Origin: Methylobacterium sp. 77
Lineage (GTDB): Bacteria > Pseudomonadota > Alphaproteobacteria > Rhizobiales > Beijerinckiaceae
DNA length: 64,000 bases
NCBI RefSeq assembly: GCF_000372825.1
Contig: NZ_KB910516.1
Coordinates: 962,011 to 1,026,010, forward strand
Direction: 5' to 3'
This document shows positions 26,111 through 34,095 of this stretch, in pieces. The stretch's first letter is position 1. The number at the start of each line of letters is the position of its first letter. The translations under genes and the position numbers were made by a program. Below the pieces are notes generated by a model. That model had not been told where the DNA came from. It worked only from the letters and a program-made list of their open reading frames with translations, and searched no databases.

Positions 26111-27676
26111 CTATCGTGGCGGTCGCGACCGATCGTCGGCGTTTCCCGCCTTACCGGGAGAGCCGCCACCGGACCGATCCTCGTCGAGAAAGCGGAGAAA
26201 TGCCGGACCATCGACGTCCCAGCTGTTCAGGGCGCCGATATGGGGCTCCATCCAGGCCCGGTAGCGATGGCCCATCACAAGGCTGAGGCGGGCAAAGTTG
26301 AGGCGCAGACGATAGGTGCCATCCTGGATCGGAATGATCTCGGTGATCCGCGTGCCGGGCTCCGCGAACACGATGTGCGCCAGGCCGGCCCCATGAGGAG
26401 CGACGATCCGCGTCGCCGACGACACGATGAAGATCTGCTGCCATAGCGGCATCCTCCCGAGCATCACGCTCGCATACCCTCTCGCCACGACCTGCGCCTC
26501 GATCTCAGCCTCGTTCCGCAAGGCGCGTCTGTCGGAATCACGGCGGCAGATGTAGAGCGCGTCGGGAGCCGTCGCGTTCTCCTGGATGGCGATGGCGCGG
26601 GCGGATTGCTTCACCCGCTCGATGATGGGCGCCACGCGCTCCCAATAGGTGAGGCCCTGCATGCCGCTGCGGGCAACCAGCAGGCGGCGAACGAAGAGAG
26701 CGTCGCCGACATCCACCACCTGCTGGGGCAGGCCGGACAAGCGCAGCGTCTCCTTTTCGAAGGGTGGCGCCTGGTCGCTGAGGAGGATCGCCGCTTCGGG
26801 CGCCGCGTCCTCGAGCATCCAGGAGAAGAGCGGCAGGCGATCCACCAGCCAGTGATAGATCCCGCGCGTACCCTTGATGGCGAAGAAGCCGGCGGTGATG
26901 GTGGGCGCCCCTTCTCGCGACAGGCGCGAGACAGGCAAGCCCTTCGAGACGACGACGCTGCCGTCCTCGCGCCAGATCTGGCCGTCCCGATCCACGAACA
27001 CGTCACGGTACTCGATGATCTCGGGCGGCTTTGCCCGTGCGGCCCTCTTTCCGAAACCCTCGATGTCGCCGATGACGGCGGCGGCGTGATGGGACGGGGT
27101 CCGCTCGCTCGACCGGATTTCCACGGTACCTTGAGCACGCCGCTCGGAATCGGGAAACGGAAACGTGATCGCCGTCGCCGCCCTGGATTCGGTGGCGGAC
27201 CCGGGCGACACGTAGCCGGCCTCGGACAGCGCCGCCGTGATCTCCGATCGAAGGGCGGCATCCTTGGTATGTGCCAGGAACGATTTCGCCTGACGTGCAA
27301 ATTTCGGGTCCTTAAACACCGATGGATCGGCCGTGAAAATCTTCCAGGCAGCGGCACTCTCACCGAGCAGCAGGAACTTGCGGCTCACCGCGTGACGGTC
27401 CGCATGGGGCCATCCGGCGTCCAGGCACTGGCCTTCGGCCCAGCCAAGCGCGTCCGCATCCTGCGTCTCGCCAGCCGCACGGATGAACATGGCCATCAGC
27501 GGAGGGCTTTCCTTCACGCGATCGGCGTCGCGGGCCAGGGTCAGGATCGTCTGCCAATCGGCTCTCTCGAAGGCCGTTTGACAGTCTAGGAACCTGGACC
27601 GCCGAGACCTGAAGACATTCCAGGGTGAGACGCGCTTGAGAAGACGTGTGGCAACTTTGATTACGGGGTGGAACAT
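26111..27676 (-). CDS. GT61-family glycosyltransferase
   Basis: This 521-residue protein has a C-terminal GT61 (formerly DUF563) domain, about residues 215-500: FFAIKGTRGIYHWLVDRLPLF, YICRRDSDRRALRNE with the conserved Arg-rich motif, then APHGAGLAHIVFAEPGT, the nucleotide-sugar site signature of the family. The first 160 residues are helical and TPR-like (ADWQTILTLARDADRV, AVSRKFLLLGESAAAW). No signal peptide is seen. Bacterial GT61 enzymes are usually found in exopolysaccharide or capsule loci. It lies upstream of the KpsT-like fusion gene on the same strand, suggesting related roles. The C-terminal tail (GGGSPGKAGNADDRS) is low-complexity. Confidence 0.86.
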   Translation of the reverse strand: MFHPVIKVATRLLKRVSPWNVFRSRRSRFLDCQTAFERADWQTILTLARDADRVKESPPLMAMFIRAAGETQDADALGWAEGQCLDAGWPHADRHAVSRKFLLLGESAAAWKIFTADPSVFKDPKFARQAKSFLAHTKDAALRSEITAALSEAGYVSPGSATESRAATAITFPFPDSERRAQGTVEIRSSERTPSHHAAAVIGDIEGFGKRAARAKPPEIIEYRDVFVDRDGQIWREDGSVVVSKGLPVSRLSREGAPTITAGFFAIKGTRGIYHWLVDRLPLFSWMLEDAAPEAAILLSDQAPPFEKETLRLSGLPQQVVDVGDALFVRRLLVARSGMQGLTYWERVAPIIERVKQSARAIAIQENATAPDALYICRRDSDRRALRNEAEIEAQVVARGYASVMLGRMPLWQQIFIVSSATRIVAPHGAGLAHIVFAEPGTRITEIIPIQDGTYRLRLNFARLSLVMGHRYRAWMEPHIGALNSWDVDGPAFLRFLDEDRSGGGSPGKAGNADDRSRPPR

Positions 27677-27925
27677 GTCGATCTGCGCTCTCCTTTGCTG
27701 CTCTTCACCTCATTCTTGATCCACGCGGAAGAAGAACTCGTTCGCCGGTCGATGATCAAAGCTTTCGTGGCAGCATTCTCAGGCGGCCATGGTCGGCACG
27801 CAACGAGGGACGTGTCGTCCGCAAGTGAGTTGAGGATGGGATACTGTCCTGCAATATCACACCTTCGCATCCGCAAAATCATGTGATAATTCCGCCCGGC
27901 TGACTCAACTTTAGGAGGTTTACGC

Positions 27926-28336
27926 ATGATCGCTCGCTCCAAACTCCCCCTTCTCCTTGCCATCGCCGCTCTGGCCGCTCCCATCGCCATCACCTCGCCT
28001 GCCTCCGCCAAGGGCAACAAGGTCATCTCGATGATCGACACCGACAATGACGGCACGATCGACCTCAAGGAAGTCCTGGCCGTCGCCGGCGCCAAGTTCG
28101 ACGCCCTCGAAGGCGACAAGGACGGCACCCTCGACGCCAAGGAGCTGAAGGGCCGCGGTGGCAAGAAGGCGATCGCGGAAGCCGATCCGGACAAGGACGG
28201 CACCCTCGACAAGAAAGAGTACCTCGCCCTCGTCGAGTCCCGCTTCAAGGCGGCGGATCCCGACAACGACGGCACCCTCGATGCCGCCGAGTTGAAGACC
28301 CCCGCCGGCAAGGCCCTGGTCAAGCTGATCAAGTAA
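27926..28336 (+). CDS. Lanmodulin-like EF-hand protein (lanthanide binding)
   Basis: This 136-residue periplasmic protein has a signal peptide cleaved near SPASA-KG (about residue 28) and four EF-hand loops at 38-49, 62-73, 87-98 and 111-122, separated by 12, 13 and 12 residues. This very short spacing, the Pro at loop position 2 (DPDKDGTLDKKE, DPDNDGTLDAAE), the LDAKELKG and LDKKEYLA segments and the end PAGKALVKLIK match lanmodulin, the selective lanthanide-binding protein of Methylobacterium. Loop 1 is DTDNDGTIDLKE (no Pro) and loop 2 is EGDKDGTLDAKE (Glu first, Gly second), so it differs from the AM1 protein as I recall it. AGGAGG sits 7 bases before ATG 27926. A strong terminator follows, so it is monocistronic. 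Confidence 0.88.
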   Translation: MIARSKLPLLLAIAALAAPIAITSPASAKGNKVISMIDTDNDGTIDLKEVLAVAGAKFDALEGDKDGTLDAKELKGRGGKKAIAEADPDKDGTLDKKEYLALVESRFKAADPDNDGTLDAAELKTPAGKALVKLIK

Positions 28337-28394
28337 GCAGACGCGGCGCATAAGCGCCGCGAGTGCGGCGGCCGCAGGCTGCAACGGACGATGA

Positions 28395-28430
28395 AGCCCC
28401 CATGCACCAGCGCGCATGGGGGCTATTTTT
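28395..28430 (+). terminator. Intrinsic terminator after the lanmodulin-like gene
   Basis: A perfect 11-bp stem, AGCCCCCATGC pairing with GCATGGGGGCT across a 7-base loop, is followed by ATTTTTAT. This is the clearest Rho-independent terminator in the window, 58 bp after the stop codon. Confidence 0.9.
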
Positions 28431-28482
28431 ATGGCGGCCGAACGACAGGCCGCGGCGTGAGATGCCGCGACCGGGTCCGGTC

Positions 28483-30111
28483 TCAGAAAACGTGGCGTAG
28501 CAGAAAGAAGAGGCTCCCCGCGAGCGTGATCGCTGCCGGCAGCGTCAGGACCCATGCGAGCGCCATGTTCCGGATCGTCGAGACCTGCAGGCCCGATCCG
28601 TTGGCCGCCATGGTACCGGCGACACCGCTCGACAGGATATGCGTCGTCGAGACCGGCAGCCCGTAGAGTTCGGCGAGGCCGATCGTGCCTGCGGCCACCA
28701 TCTCGGCGGAGCCCCCTTGAGCGTAGGTGAGATGCGTCTTGCCGATCTTCTCGCCCACGGTGACCACGATGCGCTTCCAACCGACCATCGTGCCGAGGCC
28801 GAGTGCCAGGGCGACCGCGACCTTCACCCAGGTCGGGATATAGCGGGTGCCGTCGTTGAGGAGGCCGGAATAGGCCTTCAGGGTCTTGGTTTCCTCCACC
28901 GACAGGCTCGCACCGGCATCGCGCAGCAGGCGGATCGCATCGGAGGCGAGGTACATGTCGTTGCGCAGGTTCGGCGTCGCTGCCGCCGGCACCTGACGGA
29001 TCGCGCCATGCTTCTGGACCGAGGACGCAATATCGTCGGAGAGCGAGGCGAGCGCGGCATAGACCTGAGGCTGGTTCAGGTCCTTGGTGCGCAAGGCCTC
29101 GGCGACCTGAATGCGGGCGGAAGCGGGCTCGGGCAATCCCCGCCCGTCGGCGTGGGCCTGAAACACGGCGCTGGCCCCGTGAGATTGCTCCACGAAGACC
29201 GGGGTCATGTCGTCCGACATGGTGCGGTTGAGGGCGTAGGCGGTCGGCGCTGCGCCGATGAGAATGAGCATGATGAGCCCCATGCCCTTCTGCCCGTCAT
29301 TGCCGCCGTGGAAGAACGATACGAGGGTGCAGGTGGAGATCAGCACGCCACGGATCCAGAGAGGGGGAGGGGTCTCGCCCTTGGGCGCCTCGTAGAGATC
29401 CTTGCGTTTGATCAGGGCCTTCATGGCGAGGAGCAGCCCCGCCGCCATCACGAAGCCGAGGACCGGTGAGATCAGCAAACCCTGAAGCACCTTGAAGGCC
29501 TGCGACCACTCAACGCCCGACGTACCGTGGCCATCCGAGGCCATGAGCTGATTGGCGAGACCGACGCCGATCACCGAGCCGATGAGGGCGTGCGAGGAGG
29601 AATTCGGCAGGCCGAGCGCCCAGGTGCCGAGGTTCCACAAAATCGCGGCGATGAGGAGCGAGAAGATCATCGCATACCCCGCCCCAGAGCCGACCTGAAG
29701 GATCAACTCCACGGGAAGGAGGGTGACGATGGCATAGGCGACCGCGCCGGAAGACAGCATGACGCCGAGGAAGTTGAAGAAGCCGGACCAGACCACCGCC
29801 GCGAGCGGCGGCATGGAGTGGGTATAGATCACGGTCGCCACGGCATTGGCGGTATCGTGGAAGCCGTTCACGAATTCGAAGGCGAGGGCGATCAGCAGCG
29901 CCAGCGCCAGAAGGGCGAAGGCACCGATGGCCAGAGGCGTTTCGCCGACGGCGTTCATATCCTGGATCAGGCTGAACAGGGCGTAGGCGAGACCCGCCAC
30001 GAGGACCGCCAGAAATGCGATGACGCCACCGGAATGGACCCCATGGTCGAGACGCGGTCCCGGGCGGGCATCGGCCGCCGGCAAGGCTTGTGTTGAAAGA
30101 GAATCGGACAT
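28483..30111 (-). CDS. Inorganic phosphate transporter, PiT family
   Basis: This 542-residue inner-membrane symporter of the PiT family takes up phosphate (often as metal phosphate) with protons. Family signatures occur in both halves: EFVNGFHDTANAVATVIYTHSM near residue 78, PNSSSHALIGSVIGVG near 170, HGGNDGQKGMGLIML near 262, and GLPVSTTHILSSGVAGTMAANG near the end. A long cytoplasmic loop (about 295-400, with helical QVYAALASLSDDIASSV) divides the two halves, as in the larger PitA proteins. About ten helices are visible. It converges on the lanmodulin-like gene. No phoU-like gene is adjacent. Confidence 0.93.
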   Translation of the reverse strand: MSDSLSTQALPAADARPGPRLDHGVHSGGVIAFLAVLVAGLAYALFSLIQDMNAVGETPLAIGAFALLALALLIALAFEFVNGFHDTANAVATVIYTHSMPPLAAVVWSGFFNFLGVMLSSGAVAYAIVTLLPVELILQVGSGAGYAMIFSLLIAAILWNLGTWALGLPNSSSHALIGSVIGVGLANQLMASDGHGTSGVEWSQAFKVLQGLLISPVLGFVMAAGLLLAMKALIKRKDLYEAPKGETPPPLWIRGVLISTCTLVSFFHGGNDGQKGMGLIMLILIGAAPTAYALNRTMSDDMTPVFVEQSHGASAVFQAHADGRGLPEPASARIQVAEALRTKDLNQPQVYAALASLSDDIASSVQKHGAIRQVPAAATPNLRNDMYLASDAIRLLRDAGASLSVEETKTLKAYSGLLNDGTRYIPTWVKVAVALALGLGTMVGWKRIVVTVGEKIGKTHLTYAQGGSAEMVAAGTIGLAELYGLPVSTTHILSSGVAGTMAANGSGLQVSTIRNMALAWVLTLPAAITLAGSLFFLLRHVF

Positions 30112-30587
30112 CGGAAAGGCTCTCCGCGCGACGATGATGGTGCGGGAGCCCTCTGAGCCGATACCGTATCAGTTCCATGACAGGTCGACGTCGATGCCTG
30201 CCAAACATGCCTCGCGGCAGGCGAATCACTCGACACAGCAATGCTGGCTGCAAACGATTCGCGCGGTCGACATTCTCGAAAAAGAAAGAGGTTGAGCGCT
30301 AAGGAGGGTGAGCTTCGTCGTTCACCTCACCAAAAAGCGCCAATTCCTGTGCGCTGCAGCACGTTTGCGCGTCGAGACTTGTTTTAAGGGCTAAAGAACC
30401 CCAGATACAACGGCATCATGACAACGTCGTATCGTGGCCTGTTAAAAGTCACGGGACGGATCGGAAGGAACCAGGGCATCGTCGTTATGCCTCGGGGCTG
30501 AAGGACCGTCAGTTACGGCGGATTTCAATCCACGGTCCCATCGGGCGCGCGCCCGCCAGAGACGCAGATCCTGCGAGTACGTCTTAC
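30112..30587. other. Gap between divergent pit and GcrA-like genes
   Basis: These 476 bp separate the start of the phosphate transporter from the start of the GcrA-like gene, so both promoters must be here. I found no convincing Pho box, riboswitch, tRNA or small gene, and no clear stem followed by a T run. Confidence 0.5.
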
Positions 30588-30821
30588 ATGAATCAACTCG
30601 TTCGCCTGTCACAGATCGGCGATGCAGACGCCATTGCCGAACCGTCGGCCGAACTGCGCGTGCCTTTCGCACAGTCGGGTGCCTTCGTGTGCAAGTTCAT
30701 CATCGGCGAGCCGAACGATCGTGCGGTCTGCTGCGGCGCACCGGCGCCGGACGGCAAGAGCTGGTGTGCATTCCACCGCCGCATCGTCTTCGAGCCGGCG
30801 CGCCCCGGCCGACTTCGCTAA
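30588..30821 (+). CDS. Small protein with GcrA-like C-terminal domain
   Basis: The 77-residue protein ends in CKFIIGEPNDRAVCCG, then SWCAFHRRIVFEPAR. This fits the C-terminal half of the alphaproteobacterial cell-cycle regulator GcrA (C-x-W/F-P-I-G-x-P, then FCG, then YCxxH), probably a small Cys/His metal-binding or sigma-factor-contact fold. The N-terminal helix-turn-helix of full-length GcrA (about 170 residues) is missing; instead there are only 35 residues of low similarity. It could modulate GcrA or sigma-70, but this is inference. The ribosome site is weak. A hairpin terminator lies 30 bp downstream, so it is a single-gene unit. Confidence 0.7.
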   Translation: MNQLVRLSQIGDADAIAEPSAELRVPFAQSGAFVCKFIIGEPNDRAVCCGAPAPDGKSWCAFHRRIVFEPARPGRLR

Positions 30822-30850
30822 ACCGTCGATCCTCGACTTTATCTCTACGA

Positions 30851-30882
30851 TGCCTCGCCGGCTCGATCCGGCGGGGCATTTC
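30851..30882 (+). terminator. Intrinsic terminator after the GcrA-like gene
   Basis: An 11-bp stem TGCCTCGCCGG/CCGGCGGGGCA (one T-G pair) with a 6-base loop is followed by TTTCG. It is short of T residues but well formed. Confidence 0.7.
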
Positions 30883-30948
30883 GCGTGAGCGGATGCCGCC
30901 GGCTAAACTCCGATCGTGAGCCCGCCGATGCAGGCTCGTCCGGAACGA

Positions 30949-31605
30949 TCACTCTTCGGGATCGTCCCGATCTTCCGGCTCGCGGATGGTCTCGAACGAG
31001 CGCCCGCGCAAGCTGTTCAGATCACCGGCGCGGACGACGAGATAACCGGCCTCTCGTGCCTGCCGGAGTCGAGCAGCCCGGTAATCCGTGAAGCCCTCGT
31101 CTCGACGGCGATAGACAGGGATTTCGTCCGAGGTATAGCCGTAACGAAAGCCGGACGCTTCCACGTAGGACGGCTGATAGGCACGGACGGTCCAGGATTG
31201 CGCCCGCGCGATCCGAGCGACGGGAGGCCTGACGGCAACGGCTCGGATGCCCTGGCGATCGGCCGGCACGACGCGCCGGGCGATCTTGGGTGAGGATACC
31301 TTCCTGATCGCCTGCCGGTTCGCCGTCGCCGACCGGGTTCTGCCAGCCACGTCGCGGCGAATCCGAGGACCCTGTCCTCCACTGGCCGCGACGTCCGCCT
31401 TTCGGACCTCTTGCGGCTTGGTCTCCTCGCGGCCGACGACGGGCGAGGGCGCCGCCTTGCGTTCGGGCGGATCGGTCCATGTCCGTCCCGCCGGTGCGGG
31501 CGTCGCGTCCTCGGCAGAAGCGGGGTTCGCGAACAACGTGGCGCCGAGCGCCAGAATGCCGATCGATGAGACGATGGCGGAAAACCGATGATTCTGGACT
31601 GCCAT
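30949..31605 (-). CDS. Secreted basic protein of unknown function
   Basis: From ATG 31605, with GGAGAGGG just upstream, this encodes 218 residues. It has a Sec signal peptide (FSAIVSSIGILALGATLF ending ANPASA-ED, cleavage near residue 32). The mature part has a low-complexity, Arg- and Pro-rich middle (about 35-135) and a more ordered C-terminus: SWTVRAYQPSYVEASGFRYG, then EIPVYRRRDEGFTDYRAA and an acidic tail. No family is recognised. The basic middle could bind nucleic acid or polyanions, but this is speculation. It lies alone in minus orientation after the GcrA-like gene. Confidence 0.7.
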   Translation of the reverse strand: MAVQNHRFSAIVSSIGILALGATLFANPASAEDATPAPAGRTWTDPPERKAAPSPVVGREETKPQEVRKADVAASGGQGPRIRRDVAGRTRSATANRQAIRKVSSPKIARRVVPADRQGIRAVAVRPPVARIARAQSWTVRAYQPSYVEASGFRYGYTSDEIPVYRRRDEGFTDYRAARLRQAREAGYLVVRAGDLNSLRGRSFETIREPEDRDDPEE

Positions 31606-31847
31606 CGACCCTCTCCAGGCTGGTGCCGAGAGATCGGATGCGAAACAGCGATCCATCTCCGCACTCGCCGCACCGCAATTGAAGGCGGACGGTCGAAAGA
31701 GCTTAACGAAACCTTATGATCGCGTCCACGATGCTGTGCCAAACCGCGATGGATTTGAAGCTTCGACCCGTCGCGGCTTGACCGGGTCATTCGGCCGGCT
31801 CATTCCGCACGGTGATGAAGGTTCGCTTGCGAAGCGAATGCGGGGCT

Positions 31848-33173
31848 TTAGCTCAGCGTGGCATCGGTGGGCCCGTTTCCGGCCAGCACCCGATGGGCCC
31901 TTTCGCGGTCGAGATCCCCCTCCCAGGCGGCGACCACGACGGTGGCGACGCAATTGCCGACGAGGTTGCCGACCGCGCGAGCCATGCCGACGAACCAATC
32001 CACCGACAGGACCAGGACGAGGCCGATCGCCGGAATGCTCGGCACCGCATTGAGGGTCGCGGCCAGGATCACGATGGCCGAGCCCGGCACGCCGTGGGCG
32101 CCCTTAGAGGTGACGAGTGAGATGCCGAGCACCAGCAGGAGGTCGCCGAAGCTCAGCGGCGTGTTCGTCGCCTGCGCGATGAAGACCACGGCGAGGGTGA
32201 GATAGATCGAGAAGGCGTCGAGGTTGAAGGAATAGCCGGTGGGCACCACGAGGCCGACGACCGAATCCTTGACGCCGAGATGCTCGAGCTTGCGCATGAT
32301 CTGCGGCAGCACCGCATCGGAGGAGGCCGTCGCCAGGACGATGGTCAGCTCCTCGCGTAGATAAGCGAGGAATTTGAAGATGTTGATCCCGACCAGCGCC
32401 ATCACGCCACCGAGCACGACCACGACGAAGAAGAAGACCGCCACGTAGAACAAGGCGACGAGCGACACGAGTTGCTGCAGCGAACCGATTCCGTAGCGAC
32501 CCACCGTGTAGGCGACGGCGCCGAGGACGCCGAGGGGCGCCAGCCGCACGATGAGCCCCATCGCCTTGAACAGGACGGTGGAGAGAGCCTCGATCAGACC
32601 GGTGACGCGGGCACCCGCCTCTCCGCCGACAAGAGCCAGGCTGATGCCGAAGATGATGGCGAAGAACAGCACTTGGAGGACGTCGTTGCGGGCCAGCGCA
32701 TCGAAGGAGGTGGTGGGTATGATGTTGAGGATGAAGCTGGAGAGGCCGCCGCCCTGGAGCTTGTGCGCGTTCTCAGCGTAGGTGTTGAGCGCCTTCGGAT
32801 CGAGAGTCGAGGTATCGATGTTCATGCCGTGGCCGGGGCCGAACAGGTAGGCCAGAATCAGACCGAGGGCCAAGGCCACCGTGGTCATGACCTCGAAATA
32901 GACCAGCGCCTTCACCCCGACCCGGCCGACCTTCTTGAGGTCGCCCGCTCCGGCGATTCCGTGGACGACGACACAGAAGACGATCGGCGCCACGATCATC
33001 GAGATCAGCTTGAGAAAGCCGTCGCTGAACACCTTCAGGCCTTGGGCGAAGCCGGGGGCGACCATGCCGAGGACGATACCGAGGATCAGCGCCACGACCA
33101 CCTGGAAGAACAGCGATGTGTAGAGCGGCGCGCGGGTCGCGGGGACCGCAGTGGAGAAGGCGGCAGTCGACAT
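31848..33173 (-). CDS. dctA: C4-dicarboxylate/proton symporter
   Basis: This 441-residue inner-membrane transporter of the DAACS family takes up succinate, fumarate and malate with protons or sodium. Diagnostic segments are LGMVAPGFAQGLKVFSDGFLKLI, the helical hairpin SSDAVLPQIMRKLEHLGV (serine-rich family motif), GLVVPTGYSFNLDAFSIYLT and SKGAHGVPGSAIVIL, all in the expected order. ATG 33173 gives the normal length; the frame is open upstream but without family similarity. The stop lies in a segment that by chance resembles a tRNA 5' end. Methylotrophs use DctA for growth on multicarbon acids. No dctBD genes are adjacent. Confidence 0.94.
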   Translation of the reverse strand: MSTAAFSTAVPATRAPLYTSLFFQVVVALILGIVLGMVAPGFAQGLKVFSDGFLKLISMIVAPIVFCVVVHGIAGAGDLKKVGRVGVKALVYFEVMTTVALALGLILAYLFGPGHGMNIDTSTLDPKALNTYAENAHKLQGGGLSSFILNIIPTTSFDALARNDVLQVLFFAIIFGISLALVGGEAGARVTGLIEALSTVLFKAMGLIVRLAPLGVLGAVAYTVGRYGIGSLQQLVSLVALFYVAVFFFVVVVLGGVMALVGINIFKFLAYLREELTIVLATASSDAVLPQIMRKLEHLGVKDSVVGLVVPTGYSFNLDAFSIYLTLAVVFIAQATNTPLSFGDLLLVLGISLVTSKGAHGVPGSAIVILAATLNAVPSIPAIGLVLVLSVDWFVGMARAVGNLVGNCVATVVVAAWEGDLDRERAHRVLAGNGPTDATLS

Positions 33174-33376
33174 TGGTTCGGTCCACGCACGAGATCGGAG
33201 GTCGCAGCAAGGGCCGTGCCGATCAAAACCGGTTGCCGTCCGGGCTCGGCCGACACACATGGCTACCGACCCGAAGGCGAAGGCGACCTCGCCCATGCGA
33301 TCTTCGTCGGCAACGGTCGGCCGGGATTTCCCCTGTAGAGCTCCACAATCGCCCCGGCGTGGAGAGGAGAAACGCC

Positions 33377-33943
33377 ATGAGACGATTCCTGTCGGTCCTC
33401 GCCCTGGTGGGCGGCGTCGCACCCGCCCTCGCACAGGCCCCGACTGCTGCGCCACCGGCTCCTGCGGCAGCCGCACCCGCGACTTCGGCCGCTCCGCAGA
33501 CCTACGAGAGCAAGGTCGTCAACGGGAAGGGTGAACCGATCGGAACGATCGCCATCCGCGATGGGGCGAGCGCGTTGGTGCTGCGTCTGGCAATCCAACC
33601 CGGCGGCCTGCCCCCGGGCTGGCACGGCATCCACTTCCACGCCGTGGCCGATTGCTCGGACATGGAAAAGTTCGAGAAGTCGAAGGCCCACGTGAACCAC
33701 GACCAGAGCAAGCACGGCCTGCTCAACCCGGAAGGTCCCGACGAAGGCGACCTGCCGAACGTCTATGCCAATGCGGACGGTTCGGTGAATGCGGAAGTGT
33801 CGAGCGAGACGCCGCTCACGGGGGAGGGCGGATTGAAGGATGCCGACGGATCGGCCCTGATCATCCACGCCAATGCGGACGACCATACCAGCCAGCCCAT
33901 CGGCGGTGCGGGTGCCCGGATCGCCTGCTCGGTGATCAAGTAA
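33377..33943 (+). CDS. sodC: Periplasmic Cu,Zn superoxide dismutase with altered zinc ligand
   Basis: The 188-residue protein has a signal peptide cleaved near ALAQA (residue 20), an Ala/Pro-rich linker (about 20-40) and a Cu,Zn-SOD domain. It would convert periplasmic superoxide to peroxide. Copper ligands are His86, His88, bridging His105 and His164. Zinc ligands are His105, His113 and Asp125, but the residue matching bovine His80 is Asp122 (GPDEGDLPN in place of GPHxGDLPN). The structural Cys pair is probably Cys93 and Cys184 (ACSVIK). ATG 33377 has GGAGAGGAG 6-8 bases upstream. It is divergent from dctA with about 200 bp between. The missing zinc His may change metal affinity. Confidence 0.92.
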   Translation: MRRFLSVLALVGGVAPALAQAPTAAPPAPAAAAPATSAAPQTYESKVVNGKGEPIGTIAIRDGASALVLRLAIQPGGLPPGWHGIHFHAVADCSDMEKFEKSKAHVNHDQSKHGLLNPEGPDEGDLPNVYANADGSVNAEVSSETPLTGEGGLKDADGSALIIHANADDHTSQPIGGAGARIACSVIK

Positions 33944-34065
33944 TCCACCCTCGCATCCTCGACCCATGGCTGCGAGGCAAGGCTTAGAGGCACGGCTTCG
34001 AGGGGATACGACGGCCGAGACGGACATCAGGGCGACCGCATGAGCGGGCGCCTTGTGTCTTGTCT

Positions 34066-34095
34066 GGCTCAGCGCTGAAAGGTCAGCGCTGAGCC
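34066..34095 (-). terminator. Perfect 13-bp inverted repeat over the dxs stop codon
   Basis: GGCTCAGCGCTGA and its exact complement are separated by 4 bases, and the right arm contains the dxs stop codon. On the minus strand it forms a very stable hairpin right at the end of dxs. No T run follows, so it may be a Rho-aided terminator or an mRNA stabiliser. Confidence 0.6.

Noticed and set aside
31842..31856. GGGGCTTTAGCTCAGC, like the 5' end of a tRNA-Ala gene
   Set aside because: The following bases do not form the D, anticodon or T arms, and the stretch is the end of dctA read on the other strand. A chance match or a very short att remnant is more likely.
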